A stretch of DNA of 48,311 nt from a virus: IMG/VR virus record IMGVR_UViG_3300037635_001647, positions 1-48,311 of that record. One strand, 5' to 3'. Shown here in pieces: positions 40,707 through 48,311 of the stretch. Made by a program: the position numbers and the translations under genes. The notes below the pieces were generated by a model, which searched no databases, was not told the origin of the DNA, and saw only the letters and a program-made list of their open reading frames with translations. The stretch's first letter is position 1. The number at the start of each line of letters is the position of its first letter.

Positions 40707-41171
40707 TTAAGGACAAGAACAACCAGCGGAAGTTATTACCCCAGATGAATTAACTGTAATATTTGGACAATTGTCTGTACAATTAAAGAACGTTCCTTGA
40801 CTCCATATCCAATATGAATTAGTTTGTGAAGCACCTGTCCAGGCTGTATATGATCCATTTACATAATCATATAAAACATCATTTGTCGTTAAACCTGTAA
40901 TAGGGTTTCTTGTTGTGTAAACAGTAACATTTGGGGTAGAAGGATAAGTAGCTTCTGTTAGAGTAATTTGGTAATAAGATCTATCAACTGGATTAGGTGT
41001 ACAGTCATCGTTTACTGTAGGATAAGAATTACCAGATCCGTGTGAGTTTCCACCATTTATCATATCATACATAGATATTGGTCCAGTTATAGTTCCTGAA
41101 CCCCAAGTGCCATATAACGCTTCTTGCGCTATAGATTCCATAGATAATGCTCCTGACGTTGGTACTGCCAT
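40707..41171 (-). CDS. Small appendage protein (154 aa)
   Basis: The N-terminus MAVPTSGALSMESIAQEALY followed by GPISMYDMINGG is a recurrent virion-protein start in marine phages. The remainder is beta-rich, Thr/Asn/Tyr-rich and ends in Cys-containing turns (FFNCTDNCPNITV and SAGCSCP). Its start overlaps the fiber stop by one base (TAATG), so it is coupled to the fiber. It could be a fiber adaptor or cap. Confidence 0.6.
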   Translation of the reverse strand: MAVPTSGALSMESIAQEALYGTWGSGTITGPISMYDMINGGNSHGSGNSYPTVNDDCTPNPVDRSYYQITLTEATYPSTPNVTVYTTRNPITGLTTNDVLYDYVNGSYTAWTGASQTNSYWIWSQGTFFNCTDNCPNITVNSSGVITSAGCSCP

Positions 41172-44100
41172 TATTTAATTTGTTTTTTAAGTTCTTCTAT
41201 TTCCGCTTTTAATTCTTTTATTGCTTCTAAAAGTATAGGTGTTATTCCTTGATACCTTAAAGATAAGTTTCCTTTACCACTATCTCTAACAAGTTCTGGT
41301 AAAACTTTTTCAACATCTTGAGCTATAAAACCTATATCTTCTTTTATATCTAATATACTATCAGCTTCTTTCCAATCAAATGTAACACCTTGAAGCTGCA
41401 TTGCTTTATCTAAAGCACTTTCAATTGGCTTAATGTTTTCTTTATATTTTCTATCAGATGGTGATCCATAAGCTATTACATCTCCTTTCACTGTTAAGTC
41501 TCCCCCGCCTGTAGTACTCGTATCAAGTGTCATATAACTAACTTCACTTGCACCAGCAGCATCATTACTCCATCTAAAATTATAACCATTCCCAGCTGTT
41601 ACCTTAAAATGACCAGATTTAGTACCTGTTGTATTTGGTTTTAAATGTAAAACAGCAGCTCCTGCTGTACTTGATTCAATTATAACGTGAGGATTAATAG
41701 CAGCAAACCTTGCAATTGCACCACTCGAAGTTCCGTCTCTAACATCTAATAAATATGATGGAGTATTTACTCCAATTCCAACGTTACCTGTTGTTTCTTC
41801 AATAATAAATCTTATGTTGTCACCTGATTCTCCACCAATAGTTTCTGATATATAAAAACCTGTGCCTTCATCAGTAATTAAGTCAAATGCAAGATTAGCG
41901 CTATCTGAATCTTCAAGTCTTATACCTGCGGTTCCACTATTTTTAATATGTATCTGTTGCAATGCCGTATTACCAGTGCTTGCATTACCAGCCATAATTG
42001 ACCCAACAACTCTTGTCTGTCCATTAACCTCTAATTTGTTAACACTGTTCATAGTAGTGGTGTTAACAGCAACCCTTTCATTTAAACTAATTTGACTGGA
42101 TGTTATAACCATAGATTGGACAGTGCTTCCATTAGCTTTAAAAGCTATTTGACCAGTTGTATTATCAATAGTAAAAGCACCTGAGCCATTGCCCGACATA
42201 ACCACATCTGTAGAACTACTTTCTAAATATAGATCACCAGTAAGCGGAACTGTTGACCCAGCTGTAAGTGGTAAGTAAGGACCACCTGAACCACCGCCAC
42301 TTGATACGGATATGTTACCATTAGCATCAGTTACTAATGTTCCAGCTCCTAAATCACTAAATTGTATTGTTCCATTTGAATTTACATCAAGTATTGGTAC
42401 ACCAGATATATCCGATACTGCAAATATAGATCCACTAAGATCATCTGTAACTGAGAATAACTGACCTTGTGTTCCTTGTACGTCAAGTTTAGCGTTAGGC
42501 GTTGATGTCCCGATACCTACTTTGCCTCTATCTAAAACTAAATTATTTGTATAATAAGTTCCTGCATATCTTGTAAAAAACTCTAATACATTAGAAGAAC
42601 TTAACCAACGCATTGAACCTCTATAATTCGTATCAGTATCACTAACTGTTACCACAGGATCTGAATTATTTAGCACGGTAAGAGAAGTTCCTGTAACTTG
42701 TACTTTTCCTGCAACATCTAATTTTTCATCAGGACTTGTCGTTCCGATACCTAAATCTCCTGAAAAATAACCATTACCATCAACAGATAATTTCATAGTT
42801 GATAAAGGAGTAGAGTCAGGACTTGTAAATCCAATTCCAACATTACCGTTTGATGCAATTCTCATTTTTTCTGTAGCAGCAACACTTGTATCAGTTCCAT
42901 CTGTGTTGTTGGTTTTGAAAACTATATCCCCTTTATACCAAGTTGTTTGATTTGTTACAAAATCAATAGACTGCATAGCAGATCCATTATTAGAGTAACC
43001 TCTTGCTTGACCTATAATTCTTGATATAGTTAAATTAGCAACTCCATCAGCGGCTGTATTTGTTAATACTATATCCTGCTGCCCTCCTTGTAAATGTAAA
43101 TCCCCATAAACATCAGCACCAGTTCCTATACCTAAATTACCTCCATTTGTAATACGAACTCTTTCTTCTTGAGCAGCGTTGTATGGCGAGGTATAAAAAG
43201 CTAATCCCGAACTAAACGTTGTTGTTGAGGTTCCATTTCCAGTTTCACAAACTGCTAAAATACTTGCCGCTGTTCTTACTCCAACACCTGAAGAATCTGC
43301 ACCATAAAACTCAATTTTACCTAATTGATCATCTGGACCCCAACCTGTTTTAGCTCCTGCTCTAATTTGCAAATACCCAGAAATGACGGGATTATTTCCA
43401 GAAGCCTCAGATGAATATGTGTCTATATATACTCGGTCAGAAACGTCTAAAAGTGCAGCAGGACTTTCGCTTGCAATTCCAACTTTACCATCGTGTGATA
43501 TTCTCATTGATTCAGCTGAGTCAGCTGATCCAGTTCCAGAACCGTGTGTAAAAAACACTAATCCTTGTCTATCTGCATCAGAACTTCCTTGAACACTTGA
43601 TATTGCTGCTCTACCAGATCCATTAGCGCCAAAAGAAATTGCAGCACCAAAATCACCCAAACCTATTGCAGCGTTAGTTTTTAAATCAATACCTCCTCTT
43701 GCTTGACCTGAATTGGTTTTTACATAAGGATCACCTTCAACAACTAATTTTCCAGTCGTAGGGGTTGTGGTCCCGATCCCAACGTTACCTGTATTTTTAA
43801 ATATAGTATTAGTAGTTAAAGAACTTGAACCTATCTCCAATATATTTGAAGAGTTTAACTTTAATACATCTCTAAATGCTCCTGAAGTATCTTTAGTAAT
43901 AATACCTATGTTATTATTCATAGCTAAATCACCAGTAAGTATCTCACCAGAACCAGCTGTTAACGGTAAGTAGTTCCCAATAGGAACCGCTGCTGCTGCT
44001 GCGTCTGCATAAGCAGTTGTTGCTATTAATGTAGAGTTATTAGCAGCGGTTTGTGTTGCTGCGGTCACTCCGTCAGCTAAAGAAGATGTAGCAGTTACAA

Positions 44101-46609
44101 TACCTGTTAAATCACCTGCAAAAGCTGTTGCTGTAATAGTGCCTACTGTGTTAATATCTACAGTATCTAAAGCTCCATCGTGTGAGTAGCTTACCGATCT
44201 ACCATTTCTTGATACATCATAAAACGCACGAGTTCTATATACCTCATTCGAATCGTCTATATCAACAATTTTATAGTCTGTGCCAAAAACTTTACTGGAT
44301 GCGTCAAGCGCTCCAAGAGCAACAAAAACGTGATGTGGTCCAGCAGGTGTACACGTCCAAAGTAGTTTGTCATCATATGATTGACCAGAACCAGAACCTA
44401 CACCATCCCATAATTCAGCAAGTGTTGGTAAACGAGCTTTATGACCCTCTACAGCTTGCCACGCCTCTAAATAAGTAAACGTAGCGTCGTTATCTATTCC
44501 TGACAAATCAGCTTCACCATAAACGTCAGTATACGCAGAATTACCAGTTGTTCCTATACTACCTGCTTCAGAGTAAGTTTGTATTGATAGTGGTCTATGT
44601 GTTGCCTCTACAAACGACCAAGGCTCACTACTGTATTCTTTTCTAACAACACCCGTCATTGTTCCACCTGTCAATGGCAAGTAAGGACCACCTATTACTG
44701 TTGAGGCGTCTACCCAAGTTGGTGAAGCATCAGAATTTGATTTAAGTATTTGACCAGCGGTTCCGTAAGCAGTTCCTGTAGATCCAAATGATATACCTCC
44801 AGCAGAAGTAATAGTCATTTTTTCTGAATTGTTAGTTGCAAAACGCATATCTGCATCTTCAAATAAATACATTTGAGCAACTGTTCCATTCCAACCTACT
44901 CTAAATCCGTCACTCGTACCCGTGCCTGTGGCTGCAGTTGTAAAATTCATTTGAGCATCTACCGCTCCTGTAGCTGAATTGTGTATATCTAATAAATCAT
45001 TAGGTGTTTTTACTCCAATACCAAGTGCTTTTGTAATGTATACGTTTGTCTTTGGATCAATTATAATAGAGCTTGGGTCTACGATCGCAGCAGCGTCTAA
45101 ACCTAAATAACCACCGTAAGTACTACCAGCATCAGTTGAAATAATAAAATCAGAGGTTGATGTTACATCAGCAGTATAACCTAAACCAATAGTATTTCCA
45201 GCAGTATTGGAATATATTATTTTACCAGAAGCACCACCGCCACCACCATTTCCAGAATCACGTAATGTTAATTGTGGTACACCACCATTACTTACTGTTA
45301 TATTGCCACTGCTTAATGCACCTGCAAAAGTTGTATCACTACCTGAAACAGTTATTGGTGCATTACCTAAAGTTTCTGAATCTGTAACTGAAGCTGGACC
45401 TTCCCATAAAGCTACAGTTTGCCCTGTACCTACACCTGATAATACAGACGAGTTATCTATCTTTTGCCAACCACCTGTGCCTGTGCCTGCACAATCAACT
45501 ATATCATCATTCCAAATAACCCAGTCTCCTGTTTCCCAAGAGTCAGGTTCACAACCTGTTCCGTTAGGCTCAGCAGTACCAGCGGCACTACAGATATAAT
45601 AGTAACCAGATGTTTGAGTTACACCGCTTAAATCAGGTGAGCCATATCCACCGCCGCTTGGATCCCAAGCACCTCTATATATTGTAGCACCAGTAATTAA
45701 ACCGTCTACATAACCTTTTGTTGTTAGGGTTGACGACGCGTCTCCTGAAGATGTAGCGGTAGTTGCGAATGCTTGATTTCCAAAAGTTGCGTTTTGATCT
45801 TTAGCTAATGTTAGTGCAGTTGCTAAGCCTCCAGTTGTGTTTCTTGTTTGTAATAGTAATTGCCCTGGGTAAGCATTAGAACTCCAACTACCATCTGCTT
45901 TTCCAAAAATAGCAGCACCATTGTTAAAAGTACCATCTGTTGGATCATCGCCTTGAAACGCAATAGAACCCAAAGTATTTGTTCCAGATATTGATGTATC
46001 GTCTCTTCTAAGGTTTAAGCCAGCACCTCCTGCTGTTTGTGATGTTATATTCCCTTTTGCAACAAGAGTATTCTGAAATACAGAGTTTCCTTCAGGACTA
46101 ATGCTAAATGTTTCTGTTGTTGTTCCAGTACTATCATCATAAAATTGAAACGCTAATTTAGCACCAGACGTACCTCTAATTAAATAAATATCATTTGGAT
46201 CTGGAAAAGAATTAGTATCTGTAAATCCTAATGATGGTCTTGATGAATTAATGTATATGCTTGCAGATCCCAGATTTTCAGTTGATATTAATGATCCAGT
46301 TAATGTTCCACCAGCTAATGGCAAAAAAGGTCCTGTACCACCACCTGATCCATCTACATATGCTTTAGTTACAAAGTTAGCTGCATCAACAGGGGTTATA
46401 CCAGATACTAAGCCTGTAAACAAAGAAGTACCACTTGAGTTGACATCAAGTATTGGTACACCAGATATATCTGACACAGCGAATATAGATCCGCTTAAGT
46501 CATCGGTTACTGAAAACAATTGTCCTTGTGAACCCTGTATATCTACAACAGTTCCACCTGATGCTCCTGTGACAATTAAGCCTTTTTTTATTTTAAATTC
46601 GTTTGCCAT
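41171..46609 (-). CDS. Large tail fiber with C-terminal S74 self-cleaving chaperone domain (1,812 aa)
   Basis: The protein is a long trimeric-fiber type with many NVGIGTTTP- and NLGIGTGAD-like repeats typical of beta-helical trimer segments. The last about 95 residues are an S74 intramolecular chaperone: SDRKYKENIKP with the Ser1718-Lys1723 dyad, then DIGFIAQDVEKVLPELV and a coiled coil ELKAEIEELKKQIK. Autocleavage before Ser1718 is predicted. A 39-residue unit near the N-terminus (23-61) recurs near residue 1376. Around residues 700-800 is a different globular region (YLEAWQAVEGHKARLPTLAE, then LLWTCTPAGPHHVFVAL) that resembles lectin-like/DUF1566 folds. It is probably the main receptor-binding fiber. 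Confidence 0.85.
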   Translation of the reverse strand: MANEFKIKKGLIVTGASGGTVVDIQGSQGQLFSVTDDLSGSIFAVSDISGVPILDVNSSGTSLFTGLVSGITPVDAANFVTKAYVDGSGGGTGPFLPLAGGTLTGSLISTENLGSASIYINSSRPSLGFTDTNSFPDPNDIYLIRGTSGAKLAFQFYDDSTGTTTETFSISPEGNSVFQNTLVAKGNITSQTAGGAGLNLRRDDTSISGTNTLGSIAFQGDDPTDGTFNNGAAIFGKADGSWSSNAYPGQLLLQTRNTTGGLATALTLAKDQNATFGNQAFATTATSSGDASSTLTTKGYVDGLITGATIYRGAWDPSGGGYGSPDLSGVTQTSGYYYICSAAGTAEPNGTGCEPDSWETGDWVIWNDDIVDCAGTGTGGWQKIDNSSVLSGVGTGQTVALWEGPASVTDSETLGNAPITVSGSDTTFAGALSSGNITVSNGGVPQLTLRDSGNGGGGGASGKIIYSNTAGNTIGLGYTADVTSTSDFIISTDAGSTYGGYLGLDAAAIVDPSSIIIDPKTNVYITKALGIGVKTPNDLLDIHNSATGAVDAQMNFTTAATGTGTSDGFRVGWNGTVAQMYLFEDADMRFATNNSEKMTITSAGGISFGSTGTAYGTAGQILKSNSDASPTWVDASTVIGGPYLPLTGGTMTGVVRKEYSSEPWSFVEATHRPLSIQTYSEAGSIGTTGNSAYTDVYGEADLSGIDNDATFTYLEAWQAVEGHKARLPTLAELWDGVGSGSGQSYDDKLLWTCTPAGPHHVFVALGALDASSKVFGTDYKIVDIDDSNEVYRTRAFYDVSRNGRSVSYSHDGALDTVDINTVGTITATAFAGDLTGIVTATSSLADGVTAATQTAANNSTLIATTAYADAAAAAVPIGNYLPLTAGSGEILTGDLAMNNNIGIITKDTSGAFRDVLKLNSSNILEIGSSSLTTNTIFKNTGNVGIGTTTPTTGKLVVEGDPYVKTNSGQARGGIDLKTNAAIGLGDFGAAISFGANGSGRAAISSVQGSSDADRQGLVFFTHGSGTGSADSAESMRISHDGKVGIASESPAALLDVSDRVYIDTYSSEASGNNPVISGYLQIRAGAKTGWGPDDQLGKIEFYGADSSGVGVRTAASILAVCETGNGTSTTTFSSGLAFYTSPYNAAQEERVRITNGGNLGIGTGADVYGDLHLQGGQQDIVLTNTAADGVANLTISRIIGQARGYSNNGSAMQSIDFVTNQTTWYKGDIVFKTNNTDGTDTSVAATEKMRIASNGNVGIGFTSPDSTPLSTMKLSVDGNGYFSGDLGIGTTSPDEKLDVAGKVQVTGTSLTVLNNSDPVVTVSDTDTNYRGSMRWLSSSNVLEFFTRYAGTYYTNNLVLDRGKVGIGTSTPNAKLDVQGTQGQLFSVTDDLSGSIFAVSDISGVPILDVNSNGTIQFSDLGAGTLVTDANGNISVSSGGGSGGPYLPLTAGSTVPLTGDLYLESSSTDVVMSGNGSGAFTIDNTTGQIAFKANGSTVQSMVITSSQISLNERVAVNTTTMNSVNKLEVNGQTRVVGSIMAGNASTGNTALQQIHIKNSGTAGIRLEDSDSANLAFDLITDEGTGFYISETIGGESGDNIRFIIEETTGNVGIGVNTPSYLLDVRDGTSSGAIARFAAINPHVIIESSTAGAAVLHLKPNTTGTKSGHFKVTAGNGYNFRWSNDAAGASEVSYMTLDTSTTGGGDLTVKGDVIAYGSPSDRKYKENIKPIESALDKAMQLQGVTFDWKEADSILDIKEDIGFIAQDVEKVLPELVRDSGKGNLSLRYQGITPILLEAIKELKAEIEELKKQIK
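42368..42484 (-). repeat. Second copy of a 39-codon direct repeat in the tail fiber
   Basis: Encodes the unit from DVQGTQGQLF to DVNSNGT, differing from the N-terminal copy (46427-46543) at only three residues. The two copies differ at scattered, mostly silent third-codon positions, so the duplication is not recent or has been diversified under protein-level constraint. Confidence 0.85.
46427..46543 (-). repeat. First copy of the 39-codon direct repeat in the tail fiber
   Basis: Encodes DIQGSQGQLF to DVNSSGT (residues 23-61), just after the N-terminal attachment segment. It pairs with the copy at 42368-42484 and could allow recombination that deletes the fiber middle. Confidence 0.85.
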
Positions 46610-46644
46610 AATTTTTACCTTTCATTTTCCAGGTTATTTTTTAG

Positions 46645-47313
46645 TTATAAGAATCTTGATTTTTGTGCGTTATAATTTTGTTCTATTTCTGTAGCGGTTA
46701 AAGCTTTATTATAAAGTCTAACTGTATAAATAGTTCCAGGAGCTTCAGAACCACCATTAAATGAAGCAATAAAATTACTTGAAGTAGCCCCTACTTTGTT
46801 ATCTGACACAGAGGCACCATCTGCTACACCATTTATATATGTTTGATAAGAAGTTCCATTAAATGTAACGGCTACGTGAGTGTTTTCAGCATCTGGAACA
46901 ACGTTAGTAGATTGTACGTCAACCCTTGGATTAACTCCATCATAGCCGTGCATAACAAGACGATTTCCTAATCCTGATCTGTGTTTTAAAAACCAAATAC
47001 CTGTACTTGAACCATTACCTGCTGAAAATATTGTTTTGTTGTTATTTCCAGTGCTTGTAATATTTACCACAGCTTCTACAGTAAATGCATCAACATTTAA
47101 AATTGAACTACTAATAGAAATATTATCGTCTGTGCCATCAAAAGTAAACCCTCCACCAAAAGAACTTGTAAATCCAACTCCGTTATTTAATGTACCAGTT
47201 GCTGATCCTACTAAACTCGTAGTGGTTGTTCCTGATCCAGGATAACTTCTTGTGCTACCTGCGTCAACCGCGAATACTAATCCGTCTGTTACTATGTCTG
47301 GTCCTACGTACAT
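46645..47313 (-). CDS. LamG/concanavalin-like jelly-roll protein (222 aa), paralogue 1
   Basis: The start MYVGPDIVTDGLVFAVDAGS, then RSYPGSGTTTTSLVG, is followed by a LamG-like jelly-roll: GGGFTFDGTDDNISIS, then FTVEAVVNI, THVAVTFNGTSYQTYINGVA and the last strand IYTVRLYNKALTATEIEQNYN ending AQKSRFL. These folds bind carbohydrates or serve as phage appendage domains. The FDG-x-DD and final RLYN-x-ALT-x-EI elements define the family. It is the first of three tandem paralogues and its start overlaps the next gene's stop by one base. A glycan-binding appendage is likely. Confidence 0.75.
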   Translation of the reverse strand: MYVGPDIVTDGLVFAVDAGSTRSYPGSGTTTTSLVGSATGTLNNGVGFTSSFGGGFTFDGTDDNISISSSILNVDAFTVEAVVNITSTGNNNKTIFSAGNGSSTGIWFLKHRSGLGNRLVMHGYDGVNPRVDVQSTNVVPDAENTHVAVTFNGTSYQTYINGVADGASVSDNKVGATSSNFIASFNGGSEAPGTIYTVRLYNKALTATEIEQNYNAQKSRFL

Positions 47314-48020
47314 TATATAAATCTGTTTTTTTGTGCGTTATAATTTTGTAATACTTCAGCATCTGTAAGCGCTTGATTGTATATTCTGGAAATTGCAATT
47401 TTACCAGGGAAAGGAGACAGTCCTGTTGTTAATCCTGATTTTATACTTGCAGTAGAACTTGCGTTTAAAGATGAGTATACCCCAGAAGTTCTTGTAAAAT
47501 CCGTAACTCCATTAATATATATTTTAACAAAACTACCAGCTGAAAACACCGCTGTAATATAATACCATACATTAGCTGAAGGATTCCAATCAGTGCGGTA
47601 GTTATCTTGCTGTGTGTATGAGGAATTATACAAGTAAAAAGATATTCCTTTTTGACTTCCACTACTTCTATATCCTAAAATAAAATTTCTTGATGAAGTT
47701 GGAGAAGCGCTCCATTTAGTTAAAACAGGAAAATCACTACCTGATGGATTAGTATTTGATAAATTAATCCAAGCACTACAAGAAAAAGAAGATACAGGGG
47801 TTATACTATTTGTATAATCTATGTAATCATCCACCCCGTCAAAAATAAAAGTTCCACCATTAGAGCTACTAAATCCCACTCCATTAGTTAAAGTGCCATT
47901 AATCAAACCTTCTAAACTACTTACTGACGTTCCTGATCCTGGATAACTTCTTATGCTTCCAGCATCTATAGCAAGTTGTAATCCATCTGTTATTATGTCT
48001 GGTCCTCCAAATGCTCCCAT
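47313..48020 (-). CDS. LamG/concanavalin-like jelly-roll protein (235 aa), paralogue 2
   Basis: It shares the layout of paralogue 1: GPDIITDGLQLAIDAGSIRS, then YPGSGTSVSSLEG, TFIFDGVDDYIDY, a Trp-containing strand FSCSAWINL and the final ISRIYNQALTDAEVLQNYN with AQKNRFI. Core strands differ strongly between the copies (the middle has SRNFILGYRSSGSQKGISFY), while both ends are kept, as expected for receptor-facing diversification of one scaffold. It lies between a short gene and paralogue 1. It is probably surface-exposed on the tail or head. Confidence 0.75.
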   Translation of the reverse strand: MGAFGGPDIITDGLQLAIDAGSIRSYPGSGTSVSSLEGLINGTLTNGVGFSSSNGGTFIFDGVDDYIDYTNSITPVSSFSCSAWINLSNTNPSGSDFPVLTKWSASPTSSRNFILGYRSSGSQKGISFYLYNSSYTQQDNYRTDWNPSANVWYYITAVFSAGSFVKIYINGVTDFTRTSGVYSSLNASSTASIKSGLTTGLSPFPGKIAISRIYNQALTDAEVLQNYNAQKNRFI

Positions 48021-48021
48021 A

Positions 48022-48264
48022 TTATCCTTGTGGGTTTGGGTCAGTCCATTCTGGAGTAGCCATTATTGCTAATATCTCTTCGTGGGTGTAAGGTCCTTCA
48101 TATGAACTTAATGTTGATACAAATGCAGGTTCATCACCCTCCCACTTTAATACTGTTTGTAAACCATCAACTGATAGTCTAACTGTATCTATTGATGTTT
48201 CCATAACTTCGTTGAAATCAACTAAAGATAATTCGTCTGTTTTTATTGTAATGTATGTTATCAT
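48022..48264 (-). CDS. Hypothetical protein (80 aa) within the LamG cluster
   Basis: A small acidic protein beginning MITYITIKTDELSLVDFNEV and containing a tryptophan-rich C-terminal part (VLKWEGDEPAFVS, then EEILAIMATPEWTDPNPQG). The EIL-x-IMATPEW helix with prolines resembles small appendage-assembly proteins, but no family is assigned. It is inserted between two LamG paralogues and overlaps the upstream one's stop by four bases. Confidence 0.6.
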   Translation of the reverse strand: MITYITIKTDELSLVDFNEVMETSIDTVRLSVDGLQTVLKWEGDEPAFVSTLSSYEGPYTHEEILAIMATPEWTDPNPQG

Positions 48265-48311
48265 AATCCAAATCTTGATTTTTGTGCGTTAAAATTTTGC
48301 AGTACTTCTGC
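48261..48311 (-). CDS. C-terminal fragment of a third LamG paralogue (cut by the window edge)
   Basis: The - strand reads AEVLQNFNAQKSRFGL then TGA at the right edge, matching the last residues of paralogues 1 and 2 (IEQNYNAQKSRFL and VLQNYNAQKNRFI). Most of the gene lies outside the window. Its stop overlaps the following ATG (ATGA). Confidence 0.7.
   Translation of the reverse strand, partial: AEVLQNFNAQKSRFGL

Noticed and set aside
41171-46609. Diversity-generating retroelement target in the fiber
   Set aside because: The lectin-like segment prompted a search, but no reverse transcriptase and no template repeat were found in the window.
41862-47562. + strand frames opposite the tail fiber and LamG genes
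   Set aside because: Pro/Val/Leu/Ser-rich shadows of Gly/Thr/Asn-rich fiber codons; no starts with plausible leaders.
1-48311. tRNA genes, CRISPR arrays, insertion sequences, integrase or attachment sites
   Set aside because: No cloverleaf with a GGTTC arm, no regularly spaced repeats, no transposase or integrase motif was seen by reading; a tRNAscan-SE run would settle the tRNA question.

Overview
The window is a 48.3 kb piece of a tailed bacteriophage genome, most likely infecting a marine Bacteroidetes (Flavobacteriia-like) host. Four things point that way. The DNA is visibly AT-rich. Genes lack clear Shine-Dalgarno sequences and start after A/T-rich leaders. Several start regions carry a TAnnTTTG element, the Bacteroidetes -7 promoter box. 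The primase has the BT4734/VirE-type N-terminal domain typical of that phylum. No integrase, tRNA, CRISPR or rRNA was recognised, and no DNA or RNA polymerase gene. With a gene cut off at the right edge, the window is probably not the whole genome in its natural order.

Left arm (about 1-10,266, + strand): a tightly packed, largely overlapping set of genes for DNA replication and recombination. It holds small unknown genes, an RlpA/3D-domain cell-wall protein, a DnaA domain IV-like protein, a Sak-type annealing protein with a PD-(D/E)XK exonuclease, and a small SSB-like protein. After a terminator and a structured AT-rich intergenic region come a primase-SF3 helicase, a PD-(D/E)XK protein, an SF2 helicase, a one-helix membrane peptide, a VRR-NUC nuclease, a second DnaA domain IV-like protein and an HNH nuclease.

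Right arm (about 10,258-48,311, - strand, so read right to left): virion genes. The order is LamG-fold proteins, a 1,812-aa S74-type tail fiber, small appendage proteins, a duplicated GroES-like protein, a possible small terminase, TerL, portal, a 43-aa basic protein, scaffold, major capsid protein, a conserved 253-aa protein, ring and tail-tube proteins, a large nozzle/stabilization protein and a Cys-motif repeat protein. These are followed by a GNAT-like protein and three proteins in the order and sizes of a T7-type DNA-ejection complex (298, 756 and 2,425 aa). Portal, capsid, terminase, tube and nozzle look most like those of crAss-like and related marine podoviruses. The two arms converge and overlap by 9 bp with no terminator between them.

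The most interesting points are: two divergent phage DnaA domain IV-like proteins sharing an SRKR-x4-AR(Q/R)I signature; a double GroES-like barrel in the packaging/morphogenesis cluster; a giant ejection-protein candidate with an N-terminal 33-residue duplication and a lysine-rich tail; a Cys-motif repeat module shared by two distant virion genes; tandem LamG paralogues running off the window; a repeated promoter motif GTATCTTTG(C/T)TTAAAT; and several small genes below 60 aa.
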